NCBI GenBank assembly: GCA_003242675.1
Contig: QGVE01000008.1
Span: 1-40,210, forward strand
DNA: 40,210 nucleotides
Source: Bacillota bacterium
GTDB lineage: Bacteria; Bacillota_E; Symbiobacteriia; Symbiobacteriales; Symbiobacteriaceae
Direction: 5' to 3'
Positions 1 to 6,451 of this stretch are shown piece by piece. A program made the position numbers and the translations under genes. Numbering within the stretch: the first letter of the stretch is position 1; each line of letters starts with the position of its first letter. The notes under the pieces are model-generated. The model was not told the DNA's origin. It made no database searches and saw only the letters and a list, made by a program, of their open reading frames with translations.

Positions 1-277
1 GGATCGCTTGTTCAACCGTCTGTTCCGGCGTCGGCTCGGGTGTACTTCGGAAGAAGCGCCGCCACATCTTATTGTAGGCGTCCTTGAATTTCAGATGGGT
101 ATCCTTGTCCCACCAGGCCAGGAACCTGGGGTCGTGAATGGTAAAATCCCGGTCCTTAAAGATTCGCTTGAACCTGATTTCCAATTTCAGTGGGAATACG
201 TGATGGGCGTGGAAGTTGGGGCCGGGGTCGAGGCTTGACCGACACGGGATGCCGGGGCCGTATCCGCTGGCGGCGAT
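1..277 (-). pseudogene. Start-less fragment of an AHH/DUF2380-like HNH nuclease domain
   Basis: The minus strand is open from just after a TAA (278-280) to the left edge. It encodes about 92 residues including FHAHHVFPLKLE, IHDPRFLAWWDK, THLKFKDAYNKMW and RRFF. The HAHH motif, the later His after the WW pair and the YNxxW element resemble the AHH/DUF2380-type HNH/Endonuclease VII nucleases found at the C-termini of polymorphic (Rhs-like) toxins. There is no ATG, GTG or TTG before the HHVFP motif. An AGGAGG lies just upstream, but the first in-frame codon is ATC, and that AGGAGG belongs to the repeated PTS leader. It is therefore best read as a 5'-truncated toxin domain whose upstream part was replaced by the PTS unit. 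The C-terminus runs out of the window. The family call comes from motif pattern only. Confidence 0.6.
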
Positions 278-290
278 TTATTCCTCCTGC

Positions 291-321
291 AGAGCGGGCC
301 ATGCGAGCGGTGGTCCGCTCT
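291..321 (+). promoter_or_regulatory. Long inverted repeat, copy 1 leader
   Basis: Arms AGAGCGGGCCA and TGGTCCGCTCT enclose TGCGAGCGG. They pair over 11 bp with one G-U. The same 31 bases occur unchanged in copy 2 (4077-4107), although flanking bases differ. It could be a terminator-like barrier upstream of the operon or a protein-binding dyad about 140 bp from the -24 element. The sequence does not decide which. Confidence 0.6.
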
Positions 322-325
322 TTCT

Positions 326-338
326 GTGTGTAACACAC
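326..338 (+). promoter_or_regulatory. Perfect dyad GTGTG-TAA-CACAC, possible activator site (copy 1)
   Basis: This 13-bp inverted repeat is fully conserved in both leaders and lies about 125 bp upstream of the -24 box. That is the usual position for an enhancer-binding-protein site of a sigma-54 promoter. A related half-site, TGTGTATT, recurs near 403. The cognate LevR/CelR-type activator is not encoded in the window, so the role is inferred. Confidence 0.5.
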
Positions 339-461
339 TGAACGCGACACATCCCGATCTCGTCCGCTCGCAGAGTATCCTCCACCGTCTTTCTGTATTG
401 TTGTGTATTGGTCGAGGGGCCGGGACCGTGAACGGCCTGACTTTGCAGGCCTGACCTGCCG

Positions 462-478
462 TTGGCACGGAACGTGCT
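462..478 (+). promoter_or_regulatory. Sigma-54-type (-24/-12) promoter, copy 1
   Basis: TTGGCACGGAACGTGCT matches the sigma-54 pattern TTGGCACG-N4-TTGCW except for the first T of the -12 box. The diagnostic GG and GC are separated by the required 10 bases. A transcript would begin near 489, about 130 nt before IIB. The 17-mer is identical in copy 2 while its flanks have diverged, which supports function. PTS operons of the Lac/cellobiose class in Bacillota are often sigma-54-dependent. Confidence 0.75.
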
Positions 479-508
479 AACAGGAAAGGAGTACAGATCG
501 TTAAATCA

Positions 509-567
509 CCAAGCGCTGTTGATGGGGGGGAATGATCAACCCGGTCTAGGGAAGTCCGGTCGCTTGG
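509..567 (+). promoter_or_regulatory. Structured 5' UTR with G-rich loop, copy 1
   Basis: The inner stem GTTGAT/ATCAAC (518-523 with 535-540) closes a loop with seven consecutive G. The outer arms CCAAGCG/CGCTTGG (509-515 with 561-567) could also pair. The inner stem and G-run are retained in copy 2, while the outer 3' arm is changed there. It lies between the predicted transcription start and the ribosome binding site. The function is unknown. Confidence 0.4.
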
Positions 568-618
568 CAGTTCCGTGATCTTCCGCAAACAAGACTGACG
601 GAGGTGCATCAGCCAAGA

Positions 619-933
619 ATGGTCCGAATTCTGTTGGTCTGTGCAGCTGGCATGTCCACCAGCCTCCTGGTCCAGAAGATGGAAAAGGTGGCCGCAGCCA
701 GGAACCTGGACGTGAAGATCGAAGCGCATCCGGTGTCGGAGTTCCAGGACACGTACAAGGATTTTGATGTCATCCTGCTGGGCCCGCAGGTGCGCTTCCG
801 CAAGGCGGAGTGGGCCCCCCTGGCGGCGGAACTTGGCATTCCTCTCGATGTGATCAATCCCGTGGACTACGGGACGGTCAACGCCGAAAAGGTCCTCGAC
901 ACGGCACTGAAGCTTGCTGCGACACGGAAGTAG
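619..933 (+). CDS. licB: PTS system, cellobiose/beta-glucoside-specific EIIB (copy 1)
   Basis: A 104-residue cytoplasmic EIIB of the Lac/cellobiose PTS family. It accepts phosphate from EIIA and passes it to the sugar during uptake through EIIC. The N-terminus MVRILLVCAAGMSTSLLV carries the phosphorylated cysteine (Cys8) in the typical CxxGMSTS loop, and the length matches the family. The start is ATG 619. GGAGGTG at 600-606 lies rather far upstream, and an in-frame GTG at 604 is a less likely alternative. It is first in a IIB-IIC-IIA-GH4 operon. Copy 2 differs at residue 2 (Ile). Confidence 0.93.
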   Translation: MVRILLVCAAGMSTSLLVQKMEKVAAARNLDVKIEAHPVSEFQDTYKDFDVILLGPQVRFRKAEWAPLAAELGIPLDVINPVDYGTVNAEKVLDTALKLAATRK

Positions 934-946
934 GAGGAATTCCCGC

Positions 947-2251
947 ATGAATTTCTATGATTTCCTCGAAAACCGGTTGATGCCGGTTTTCACGAAGATC
1001 GCGACCCAACGGCACATCTCCGCGATTCGCGACGGCGTTGTCGTGTCCATCCCGTTCACCGTCATCGGCGGCCTGGCCCTGATCATTGCCAACCCGCCGT
1101 TCAGCGCGGACACCAGCAACGGCTTCGCCAAGGCCTGGGTCAACTTCGCCACCACGTACAAGTTCGACCTGTCGATGCCCTACTACATGACGATGGCGAT
1201 CATGTCCCTCTTCATCTGCATGGGCATCGGCTACAGCCTGGCACGGCACTACAAGCTCAACGAGCTGAACGGCGCCGTGCTGTCCGCGATGACCTTCCTG
1301 ATGCTGGCCGCGCAGGTCGTGCAGGCGGAGGGTATTGGCAATGTTCTGCCGGCCACTTATCTTGACGGCAAGGGCATTTTTACCGCCATCATCGCGAGCA
1401 TCTACGCTGTCGAAGTGCTTCGCTTCCTGAAGGAAAAGAATTGGACGATCAAGATGCCCGAGGGTGTGCCCCCGGCGATCGCCAACTCCTTTGACTCCCT
1501 GATTCCCGCCTTTGTGCTGGTCCTGACGACCTACCCGATCAGCCTCATCCTCAAGAGCCTCACGGGCGTTCCGTTCCCGCAGCTCATCATGAACCTGTTC
1601 GCTCCGCTGGTGAATGCGGTGGACAGCGCTGGCGGCGTCTTCATCACGGGCCTCATGGCGCAGCTCCTGTGGGCGGTCGGCATCCACGGTGCGACTACGG
1701 TTCGTGCGGTGATCCTTCCGTTCAAGCAGGCTAACCTGGCCGCCAACGCCGCCGCTCATCTGGCCGGCGAGCCGATGCCCCACATCTTCACCCCGATGTT
1801 CTGGTCTGCCTACATGACCATCGGCGGTTCCGGCGCCACGCTGGCCCTGGTGTTCATCTACCTGAGGTCCAGGTCCAAGCAGCTGAAGCAGATCGGCAAG
1901 CTCGCCCTGGTGCCGGGCATCTTCAACATCAACGAGCCCGTCATCTTCGGTACGCCCATGGTCTTCAACCCCACGATGTTCATCCCGTTCGTGCTGGCGG
2001 AGCCGATCTGCGGCCTGATCGCCTACTACGCCACGAAGCTTGGCCTGGTCGGCCGGATCTTTGCCGACGCGCCCTGGACCACGCCGGCGCCGCTCGGTGC
2101 GTTCATTGCGGCGGCTGACTGGAGGGCTGCCGTCCTGGTCGTGGTTCTGGCGGTCGTGGCGGGCCTCATTTACTGGCCCTTCTACAAGGCCTACGAACGG
2201 CAGCTGCTCCGGCAGGAGCAGGAAGCCGACAGCGCGGTGCCTGCCGACTAA
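947..2251 (+). CDS. licC: PTS system, cellobiose/beta-glucoside-specific EIIC (copy 1)
   Basis: A 434-residue polytopic membrane permease of the Lac/cellobiose PTS, which transports and phosphorylates the disaccharide with EIIB. It begins MNFYDFLENRLMPVFTKIA and has the family landmarks: a hydrophobic helix after the first charged stretch, the long membrane region around VGIHGATTVRAV, and the conserved cytoplasmic segment with GIFNINEPVIFGTP. About ten membrane segments are apparent. ATG 947 follows GGAGG at 933-937 with good spacing, 13 bases after the IIB stop. The protein is identical to copy 2. Confidence 0.95.
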   Translation: MNFYDFLENRLMPVFTKIATQRHISAIRDGVVVSIPFTVIGGLALIIANPPFSADTSNGFAKAWVNFATTYKFDLSMPYYMTMAIMSLFICMGIGYSLARHYKLNELNGAVLSAMTFLMLAAQVVQAEGIGNVLPATYLDGKGIFTAIIASIYAVEVLRFLKEKNWTIKMPEGVPPAIANSFDSLIPAFVLVLTTYPISLILKSLTGVPFPQLIMNLFAPLVNAVDSAGGVFITGLMAQLLWAVGIHGATTVRAVILPFKQANLAANAAAHLAGEPMPHIFTPMFWSAYMTIGGSGATLALVFIYLRSRSKQLKQIGKLALVPGIFNINEPVIFGTPMVFNPTMFIPFVLAEPICGLIAYYATKLGLVGRIFADAPWTTPAPLGAFIAAADWRAAVLVVVLAVVAGLIYWPFYKAYERQLLRQEQEADSAVPAD

Positions 2252-2275
2252 GCTACAACCGGGAGTGTGAACTGG

Positions 2276-2602
2276 GTGTCGGAGAGTGTCGCCGATGTAG
2301 AAACGATCGCAATGCAGGTGATCTTGGCAGCAGGCAACGCCCGCTCCGAGGCCTATGAGGCCCTCCGGTCCGCCAAGCGGGGCGACTTCGGCGCAGCCGC
2401 AGAACACATGGCGAACAGCGAGCGTGAGCTGAACGCTGCCCACAAGATCCAGACCGAGCTCATCCAGGCGGAGGCCGCAGGCCGCTCGATCCCGCTCGGG
2501 CTGCTGATGGTTCACGCCCAAGATCACCTCATGACGGCCATCTCGGAGCAAGCGCTGATCCGGGAGATGATCGATCTCTACAAGCGCCTCCTGGGAGAGT
2601 AG
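2276..2602 (+). CDS. licA: PTS system, cellobiose/beta-glucoside-specific EIIA (copy 1)
   Basis: A 108-residue Lac-type EIIA, a small all-helical trimeric cytoplasmic protein that takes phosphate from HPr and gives it to EIIB. The motif LLMVHAQDHLMTAI contains the phosphorylated His, the Mg-binding Asp and the second His found in EIIA-Lac. GTG 2276 is preferred because CGGGAG at 2260-2265 lies about 10 bases upstream. GTG 2267, three codons earlier, would sit only one base from this site. It is third in the operon. Confidence 0.92.
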   Translation: MSESVADVETIAMQVILAAGNARSEAYEALRSAKRGDFGAAAEHMANSERELNAAHKIQTELIQAEAAGRSIPLGLLMVHAQDHLMTAISEQALIREMIDLYKRLLGE

Positions 2603-2677
2603 CCGTGTGAACTGGGCACGGGCCCGGTCCTGGCCGGGCCCGTACCAACCGTGTACACCCATGCTCGGAAGGGGAAG

Positions 2678-4000
2678 ATGCTGTTGTCAGGGCTCAAGAT
2701 CGCGGTCTTCGGTGGCGGTTCAACCTATACGCCTGAGCTGATTGAAGGGTTTATCCTTAGGCACGAAACACTGCCCATCCGTGAGATTCACTTGGTCGAC
2801 ATTCCGGAGGGGCGGGAGAAGCTGGAGATTGTCGGTGCGCTTGCCCAGCGCATGGTGCAGAAGGCCGGCCTGGACATCCGCATCGTCCTGACCGAGGACA
2901 AGGACTCGGCCATCGAAGGCGCCGAGTTCGTCATCACCCAGCTGCGCGTCGGCCTGCTGGACGCCCGCATCAAGGATGAGCGCATCCCGCTGAAGTACGG
3001 CGTCATCGGCCAGGAGACCAACGGCCCCGGCGGCATGTTCAAGGCGCTCCGCACCATTCCCGTGGTCCTGGACATCGCCCACCGGATGGAGAAGCTGGCG
3101 CCTTCCGCCAAGCTGATCAACTTTGCGAATCCCTCGGGCATGGTAACCGAGGCCGTGCTCAAGTACTCCAAGGTCAACGCCATGGGGCTCTGCAACGTCC
3201 CGATCGGCATGAAGATGAGCGTGGCGAAGCTGCTGGATGTGGACCCGAGCCGGGTCGACATCGACTTCGCCGGCCTGAACCACCTGGTCTGGGGCTTGAA
3301 CGTGCGCCTGGACGGCAAGGACGTCAAGAAGCAGGTCCTGGCGGCGCTGGCCGACGACAAGACCTTCACGATGCGGAACATCCACGCGATCAAGTGGCCG
3401 GAGGGCCTGCTCGAGACGCTGGATGCCATCCCGTGCCCGTACCACCGCTACTATTACATGCGGGAAGAGATGCTGGCCGAAGAGATGCGGGATGCGGCGC
3501 CGGGCGGCAAGGGCACCCGCGGCGAGGTGGTCAAGCGGGTGGAGGCCGAGCTGCTCGAGCTCTACAAGGACCCGAACCTGAACATCAAGCCCCCGCAGCT
3601 CATGCAGCGGGGCGGCGCCTACTACTCGGACGCCGCCTGCGAGCTGATCAACTCGATCTACAACAACAAGAACGACATTCACGTGGTCAACGTGCAGAAC
3701 AACGGTGCGATCGCCGACCTGCCGGACGACGTCGTCATCGAGTGCAACTCCATCGTGGGCAGCTTCGGGGCCCGGCCGATCACCGTGGGTCGGTTCCCGC
3801 GGCAGCTGGTAGGGCTCCTGCAGCAGGTGAAGGCCTACGAGGAGCTGACCATCGAGGCAGCGGTGACCGGCGACTACCACACGGCCCTGCAGGCCATGCT
3901 GGCGAACCCGTTTGTGCCCAGCATGAAGGTGGCCAAGCCCCTGCTCGACGAGATGCTGGAGGCCCACGCGGCGTATCTGCCGCAGTTCCGGAGAAGCTGA
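2678..4000 (+). CDS. licH: 6-phospho-beta-glucosidase, glycoside hydrolase family 4 (copy 1)
   Basis: A 440-residue GH4 enzyme that hydrolyses the phosphorylated disaccharide delivered by the PTS, using NAD+ and a divalent metal (usually Mn2+) in a redox-elimination mechanism. Visible motifs are the Rossmann start KIAVFGGGSTYTPEL, NFANPSGM, the metal-binding Cys in GLCNVPIG and the metal-binding His in GLNHLVWG. The length is typical. ATG 2678 follows GGAAGGGG closely; a GTG at 2651 in the same frame is less likely. The last gene of the operon, it ends 11 bases before a strong hairpin. Confidence 0.93.
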   Translation: MLLSGLKIAVFGGGSTYTPELIEGFILRHETLPIREIHLVDIPEGREKLEIVGALAQRMVQKAGLDIRIVLTEDKDSAIEGAEFVITQLRVGLLDARIKDERIPLKYGVIGQETNGPGGMFKALRTIPVVLDIAHRMEKLAPSAKLINFANPSGMVTEAVLKYSKVNAMGLCNVPIGMKMSVAKLLDVDPSRVDIDFAGLNHLVWGLNVRLDGKDVKKQVLAALADDKTFTMRNIHAIKWPEGLLETLDAIPCPYHRYYYMREEMLAEEMRDAAPGGKGTRGEVVKRVEAELLELYKDPNLNIKPPQLMQRGGAYYSDAACELINSIYNNKNDIHVVNVQNNGAIADLPDDVVIECNSIVGSFGARPITVGRFPRQLVGLLQQVKAYEELTIEAAVTGDYHTALQAMLANPFVPSMKVAKPLLDEMLEAHAAYLPQFRRS

Positions 4001-4011
4001 TGCGCAACCTG

Positions 4012-4043
4012 GGGCCCCGGGAGCTGAGCGGCTCTCGGGGCCC
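4012..4043 (+). terminator. Terminator-like hairpin after PTS copy 1
   Basis: Arms GGGCCCCGGGAGC and GCTCTCGGGGCCC pair over 13 bp with one G-U around TGAGCG. It is followed by TTGGCG rather than a true U-run. The same hairpin follows copy 2. Confidence 0.75.
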
Positions 4044-4076
4044 TTGGCGCGGATAGGTCCATATTATTCCTCTTTC

Positions 4077-4107
4077 AGAGCGGGCCATGCGAGCGGTGGT
4101 CCGCTCT
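4077..4107 (+). promoter_or_regulatory. Long inverted repeat, copy 2 leader
   Basis: These 31 bases are identical to 291-321, with an 11-bp stem. Here it lies 34 bases after the copy 1 terminator hairpin, so it could also strengthen termination between the two operons. Confidence 0.6.
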
Positions 4108-4112
4108 TGTCT

Positions 4113-4125
4113 GTGTGTAACACAC
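4113..4125 (+). promoter_or_regulatory. Perfect dyad GTGTG-TAA-CACAC, possible activator site (copy 2)
   Basis: Same 13-bp inverted repeat as 326-338, about 116 bp upstream of the copy 2 -24 element. Spacing to the promoter differs from copy 1 by several bases, which an enhancer-type site tolerates. Confidence 0.5.
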
Positions 4126-4239
4126 GGAACGCGACACATGCCGATCTCGCAGAGTTTTGTCACTGTTTTCCTGTATTTTTGTGTATTGGCCGAGGGGCCG
4201 GGACCGTGAACGGCTTTGCTTTGCAAGTCTGACCTATCT

Positions 4240-4256
4240 TTGGCACGGAACGTGCT
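4240..4256 (+). promoter_or_regulatory. Sigma-54-type (-24/-12) promoter, copy 2
   Basis: TTGGCACGGAACGTGCT, identical to copy 1, with GG and GC 10 bases apart. Upstream (GACCTATC versus GACCTGCCG) and downstream bases have diverged between copies, so retention of the whole 17-mer suggests selection. Confidence 0.75.
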
Positions 4257-4282
4257 AAGGGGAGAAAGAGGACGGAAAATTA

Positions 4283-4312
4283 CCAAGCGCTGTTGATGGG
4301 GGGATGATCAAC
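4283..4312 (+). promoter_or_regulatory. G-loop hairpin in copy 2 5' UTR
   Basis: Stem GTTGAT/ATCAAC (4292-4297 with 4307-4312) around a loop beginning with six G. The upstream CCAAGCG arm is kept, but the downstream partner seen in copy 1 has changed (CACTCGG). Confidence 0.4.
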
Positions 4313-4392
4313 CGGGGTTAGGGGAGTCTGGTCACTCGGCGGTTCCCGTGATTTTCCGCAAATCAAGACTGACGGAGGTGCATCAGCCTGGA

Positions 4393-4707
4393 ATGATCCG
4401 AATTCTGTTGGTCTGTGCAGCTGGCATGTCCACCAGCCTCCTGGTCCAGAAGATGGAGAAGGTGGCCGCAGCCAGGAACCTGGACGTGAAGATCGAAGCG
4501 CATCCGGTGTCGGAGTTCCAGGACACGTACAAGGATTTTGATGTCATCCTGCTGGGCCCGCAGGTGCGCTTCCGCAAGGCGGAGTGGGCCCCCCTGGCGG
4601 CGGAACTTGGCATTCCTCTCGATGTGATCAATCCCGTGGACTACGGGACGGTCAACGCCGAAAAGGTCCTCGACACGGCACTGAAGCTTGCTGCGACACG
4701 GAAGTAG
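4393..4707 (+). CDS. licB: PTS system, cellobiose/beta-glucoside-specific EIIB (copy 2)
   Basis: Second copy of the 104-residue EIIB, with MIRILLVCAAGMSTS at the N-terminus and the phosphocysteine at residue 8. It differs from copy 1 only at residue 2 (Ile for Val) and at one silent site. ATG 4393 sits at the same distance from GGAGGTG as in copy 1. It is the first gene of an intact second operon with its own sigma-54 promoter. Confidence 0.93.
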   Translation: MIRILLVCAAGMSTSLLVQKMEKVAAARNLDVKIEAHPVSEFQDTYKDFDVILLGPQVRFRKAEWAPLAAELGIPLDVINPVDYGTVNAEKVLDTALKLAATRK

Positions 4708-4720
4708 GAGGAATTCCCGC

Positions 4721-6025
4721 ATGAATTTCTATGATTTCCTCGAAAACCGGTTGATGCCGGTTTTCACGAAGATCGCGACCCAACGGCACATCTCCGCGAT
4801 TCGCGACGGCGTTGTCGTGTCCATCCCGTTCACCGTCATCGGCGGCCTGGCCCTGATCATTGCCAACCCGCCGTTCAGCGCGGACACCAGCAACGGCTTC
4901 GCCAAGGCCTGGGTCAACTTCGCCACCACGTACAAGTTCGACCTGTCGATGCCCTACTACATGACGATGGCGATCATGTCCCTCTTCATCTGCATGGGCA
5001 TCGGCTACAGCCTGGCACGGCACTACAAGCTCAACGAGCTGAACGGCGCCGTGCTGTCCGCGATGACCTTCCTGATGCTGGCCGCGCAGGTCGTGCAGGC
5101 GGAGGGTATTGGCAATGTTCTGCCGGCCACTTATCTTGACGGCAAGGGCATTTTTACCGCCATCATCGCGAGCATCTACGCTGTCGAAGTGCTTCGCTTC
5201 CTGAAGGAAAAGAATTGGACGATCAAGATGCCCGAGGGTGTGCCCCCGGCGATCGCCAACTCCTTTGACTCCCTGATTCCCGCCTTTGTGCTGGTCCTGA
5301 CGACCTACCCGATCAGCCTCATCCTCAAGAGCCTCACGGGCGTTCCGTTCCCGCAGCTCATCATGAACCTGTTCGCTCCGCTGGTGAATGCGGTGGACAG
5401 CGCTGGCGGCGTCTTCATCACGGGCCTCATGGCGCAGCTCCTGTGGGCGGTCGGCATCCACGGTGCGACTACGGTTCGTGCGGTGATCCTTCCGTTCAAG
5501 CAGGCTAACCTGGCCGCCAACGCCGCCGCTCATCTGGCCGGCGAGCCGATGCCCCACATCTTCACCCCGATGTTCTGGTCTGCCTACATGACCATCGGCG
5601 GTTCCGGCGCCACGCTGGCCCTGGTGTTCATCTACCTGAGGTCCAGGTCCAAGCAGCTGAAGCAGATCGGCAAGCTCGCCCTGGTGCCGGGCATCTTCAA
5701 CATCAACGAGCCCGTCATCTTCGGTACGCCCATGGTCTTCAACCCCACGATGTTCATCCCGTTCGTGCTGGCGGAGCCGATCTGCGGCCTGATCGCCTAC
5801 TACGCCACGAAGCTTGGCCTGGTCGGCCGGATCTTTGCCGACGCGCCCTGGACCACGCCGGCGCCGCTCGGTGCGTTCATTGCGGCGGCTGACTGGAGGG
5901 CTGCCGTCCTGGTCGTGGTTCTGGCGGTCGTGGCGGGCCTCATTTACTGGCCCTTCTACAAGGCCTACGAACGGCAGCTGCTCCGGCAGGAGCAGGAAGC
6001 CGACAGCGCGGTGCCTGCCGACTAA
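4721..6025 (+). CDS. licC: PTS system, cellobiose/beta-glucoside-specific EIIC (copy 2)
   Basis: A 434-residue membrane permease identical in protein sequence to the copy at 947-2251, with the same GGAGG ribosome binding site and spacing. It has the Lac/cellobiose EIIC landmarks (VGIHGATTVRAV, FNINEPVIFGTP). Both operons appear intact, so the cell would carry two expression-competent copies of the same transporter. Confidence 0.95.
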   Translation: MNFYDFLENRLMPVFTKIATQRHISAIRDGVVVSIPFTVIGGLALIIANPPFSADTSNGFAKAWVNFATTYKFDLSMPYYMTMAIMSLFICMGIGYSLARHYKLNELNGAVLSAMTFLMLAAQVVQAEGIGNVLPATYLDGKGIFTAIIASIYAVEVLRFLKEKNWTIKMPEGVPPAIANSFDSLIPAFVLVLTTYPISLILKSLTGVPFPQLIMNLFAPLVNAVDSAGGVFITGLMAQLLWAVGIHGATTVRAVILPFKQANLAANAAAHLAGEPMPHIFTPMFWSAYMTIGGSGATLALVFIYLRSRSKQLKQIGKLALVPGIFNINEPVIFGTPMVFNPTMFIPFVLAEPICGLIAYYATKLGLVGRIFADAPWTTPAPLGAFIAAADWRAAVLVVVLAVVAGLIYWPFYKAYERQLLRQEQEADSAVPAD

Positions 6026-6049
6026 GCTACAACCGGGAGTGTGAACTGG

Positions 6050-6376
6050 GTGTCGGAGAGTGTCGCCGATGTAGAAACGATCGCAATGCAGGTGATCTTG
6101 GCAGCAGGCAACGCCCGCTCCGAGGCCTATGAGGCCCTCCGGTCCGCCAAGCGGGGCGACTTCGGCGCAGCCGCAGAACACATGGCGAACAGCGAGCGTG
6201 AGCTGAACGCTGCCCACAAGATCCAGACCGAGCTCATCCAGGCGGAGGCCGCAGGCCGCTCGATCCCGCTCGGGCTGCTGATGGTTCACGCCCAAGATCA
6301 CCTCATGACGGCCATCTCGGAGCAAGCGCTGATCCGGGAGATGATCGATCTCTACAAGCGCCTCCTGGGAGAGTAG
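6050..6376 (+). CDS. licA: PTS system, cellobiose/beta-glucoside-specific EIIA (copy 2)
   Basis: A 108-residue EIIA, identical to copy 1, with the active-site motif VHAQDHLM. GTG 6050 is chosen for the same spacing reason as in copy 1; GTG 6041 is the alternative. It lies between EIIC and the GH4 gene. Confidence 0.92.
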   Translation: MSESVADVETIAMQVILAAGNARSEAYEALRSAKRGDFGAAAEHMANSERELNAAHKIQTELIQAEAAGRSIPLGLLMVHAQDHLMTAISEQALIREMIDLYKRLLGE

Positions 6377-6451
6377 CCGTGTGAACTGGGCACGGGCCCG
6401 GTCCTGGCCGGGCCCGTACCAACCGTGTACACCCATGCTCGGAAGGGGAAG

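Larger units (their letters stand above)
278..618 (+). promoter_or_regulatory. Leader of PTS operon copy 1
   Basis: This 341-base gene-free stretch holds, in order: a long dyad (291-321), a short perfect dyad (326-338), a conserved TGTGTATTGG block near 403-413, a conserved GGGGCCGGGACCGTGAACGG block near 417-436, a sigma-54-type promoter (462-478), and a transcribed leader with nested hairpins (509-567). It ends in GACGGAGGTGCATCAGCC before the IIB start. The conserved blocks were identified by comparison with the diverged leader of copy 2. No ORF here looks real. Confidence 0.7.
278..4049 (+). repeat. Tandem duplication of PTS operon, copy 1
   Basis: This is a 3.77-kb unit: a leader of about 341 bases, four genes and a terminator. 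Copy 2 follows directly at 4064. Positions in the coding part are offset by exactly 3774 bases. Two substitutions are visible near the start of IIB (the second codon, Val versus Ile, and an AAA/GAG-type silent change), plus CTG/CCG in the terminator region. I see no difference between about 690 and 4000; translations in several frames agree over this stretch. The leaders differ by many substitutions and indels, with a net length difference of 12 bases. The junction between the units (4050-4063) is only about 14 bases. Confidence 0.95.
4064..4392 (+). promoter_or_regulatory. Leader of PTS operon copy 2
   Basis: A gene-free stretch of 329 bases, homologous to 278-618 but with numerous substitutions and small deletions. 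One example is the loss of a CGTCCGCT-like segment after GATCTCG. The blocks unchanged from copy 1 are the 4077-4107 dyad, the 4113-4125 dyad, TGTGTATTGG, GGGGCCGGGACCGTGAACGG, the sigma-54 promoter, and the G-rich hairpin. No credible ORF lies inside it. Confidence 0.7.

Noticed and set aside
878..2662. Very long antisense open frame (594 codons) across EIIC, repeated at 4652-6436
   Set aside because: It is fully antisense to a clear EIIC/EIIA region, is rich in His/Arg/Asp/Gly as expected for a high-GC shadow, and has no domain.
2720..3967. 415-codon antisense frame across the GH4 gene
   Set aside because: Shadow of a well-supported gene; its composition is of the Val/His/Asp/Leu shadow type and it lacks a ribosome site.
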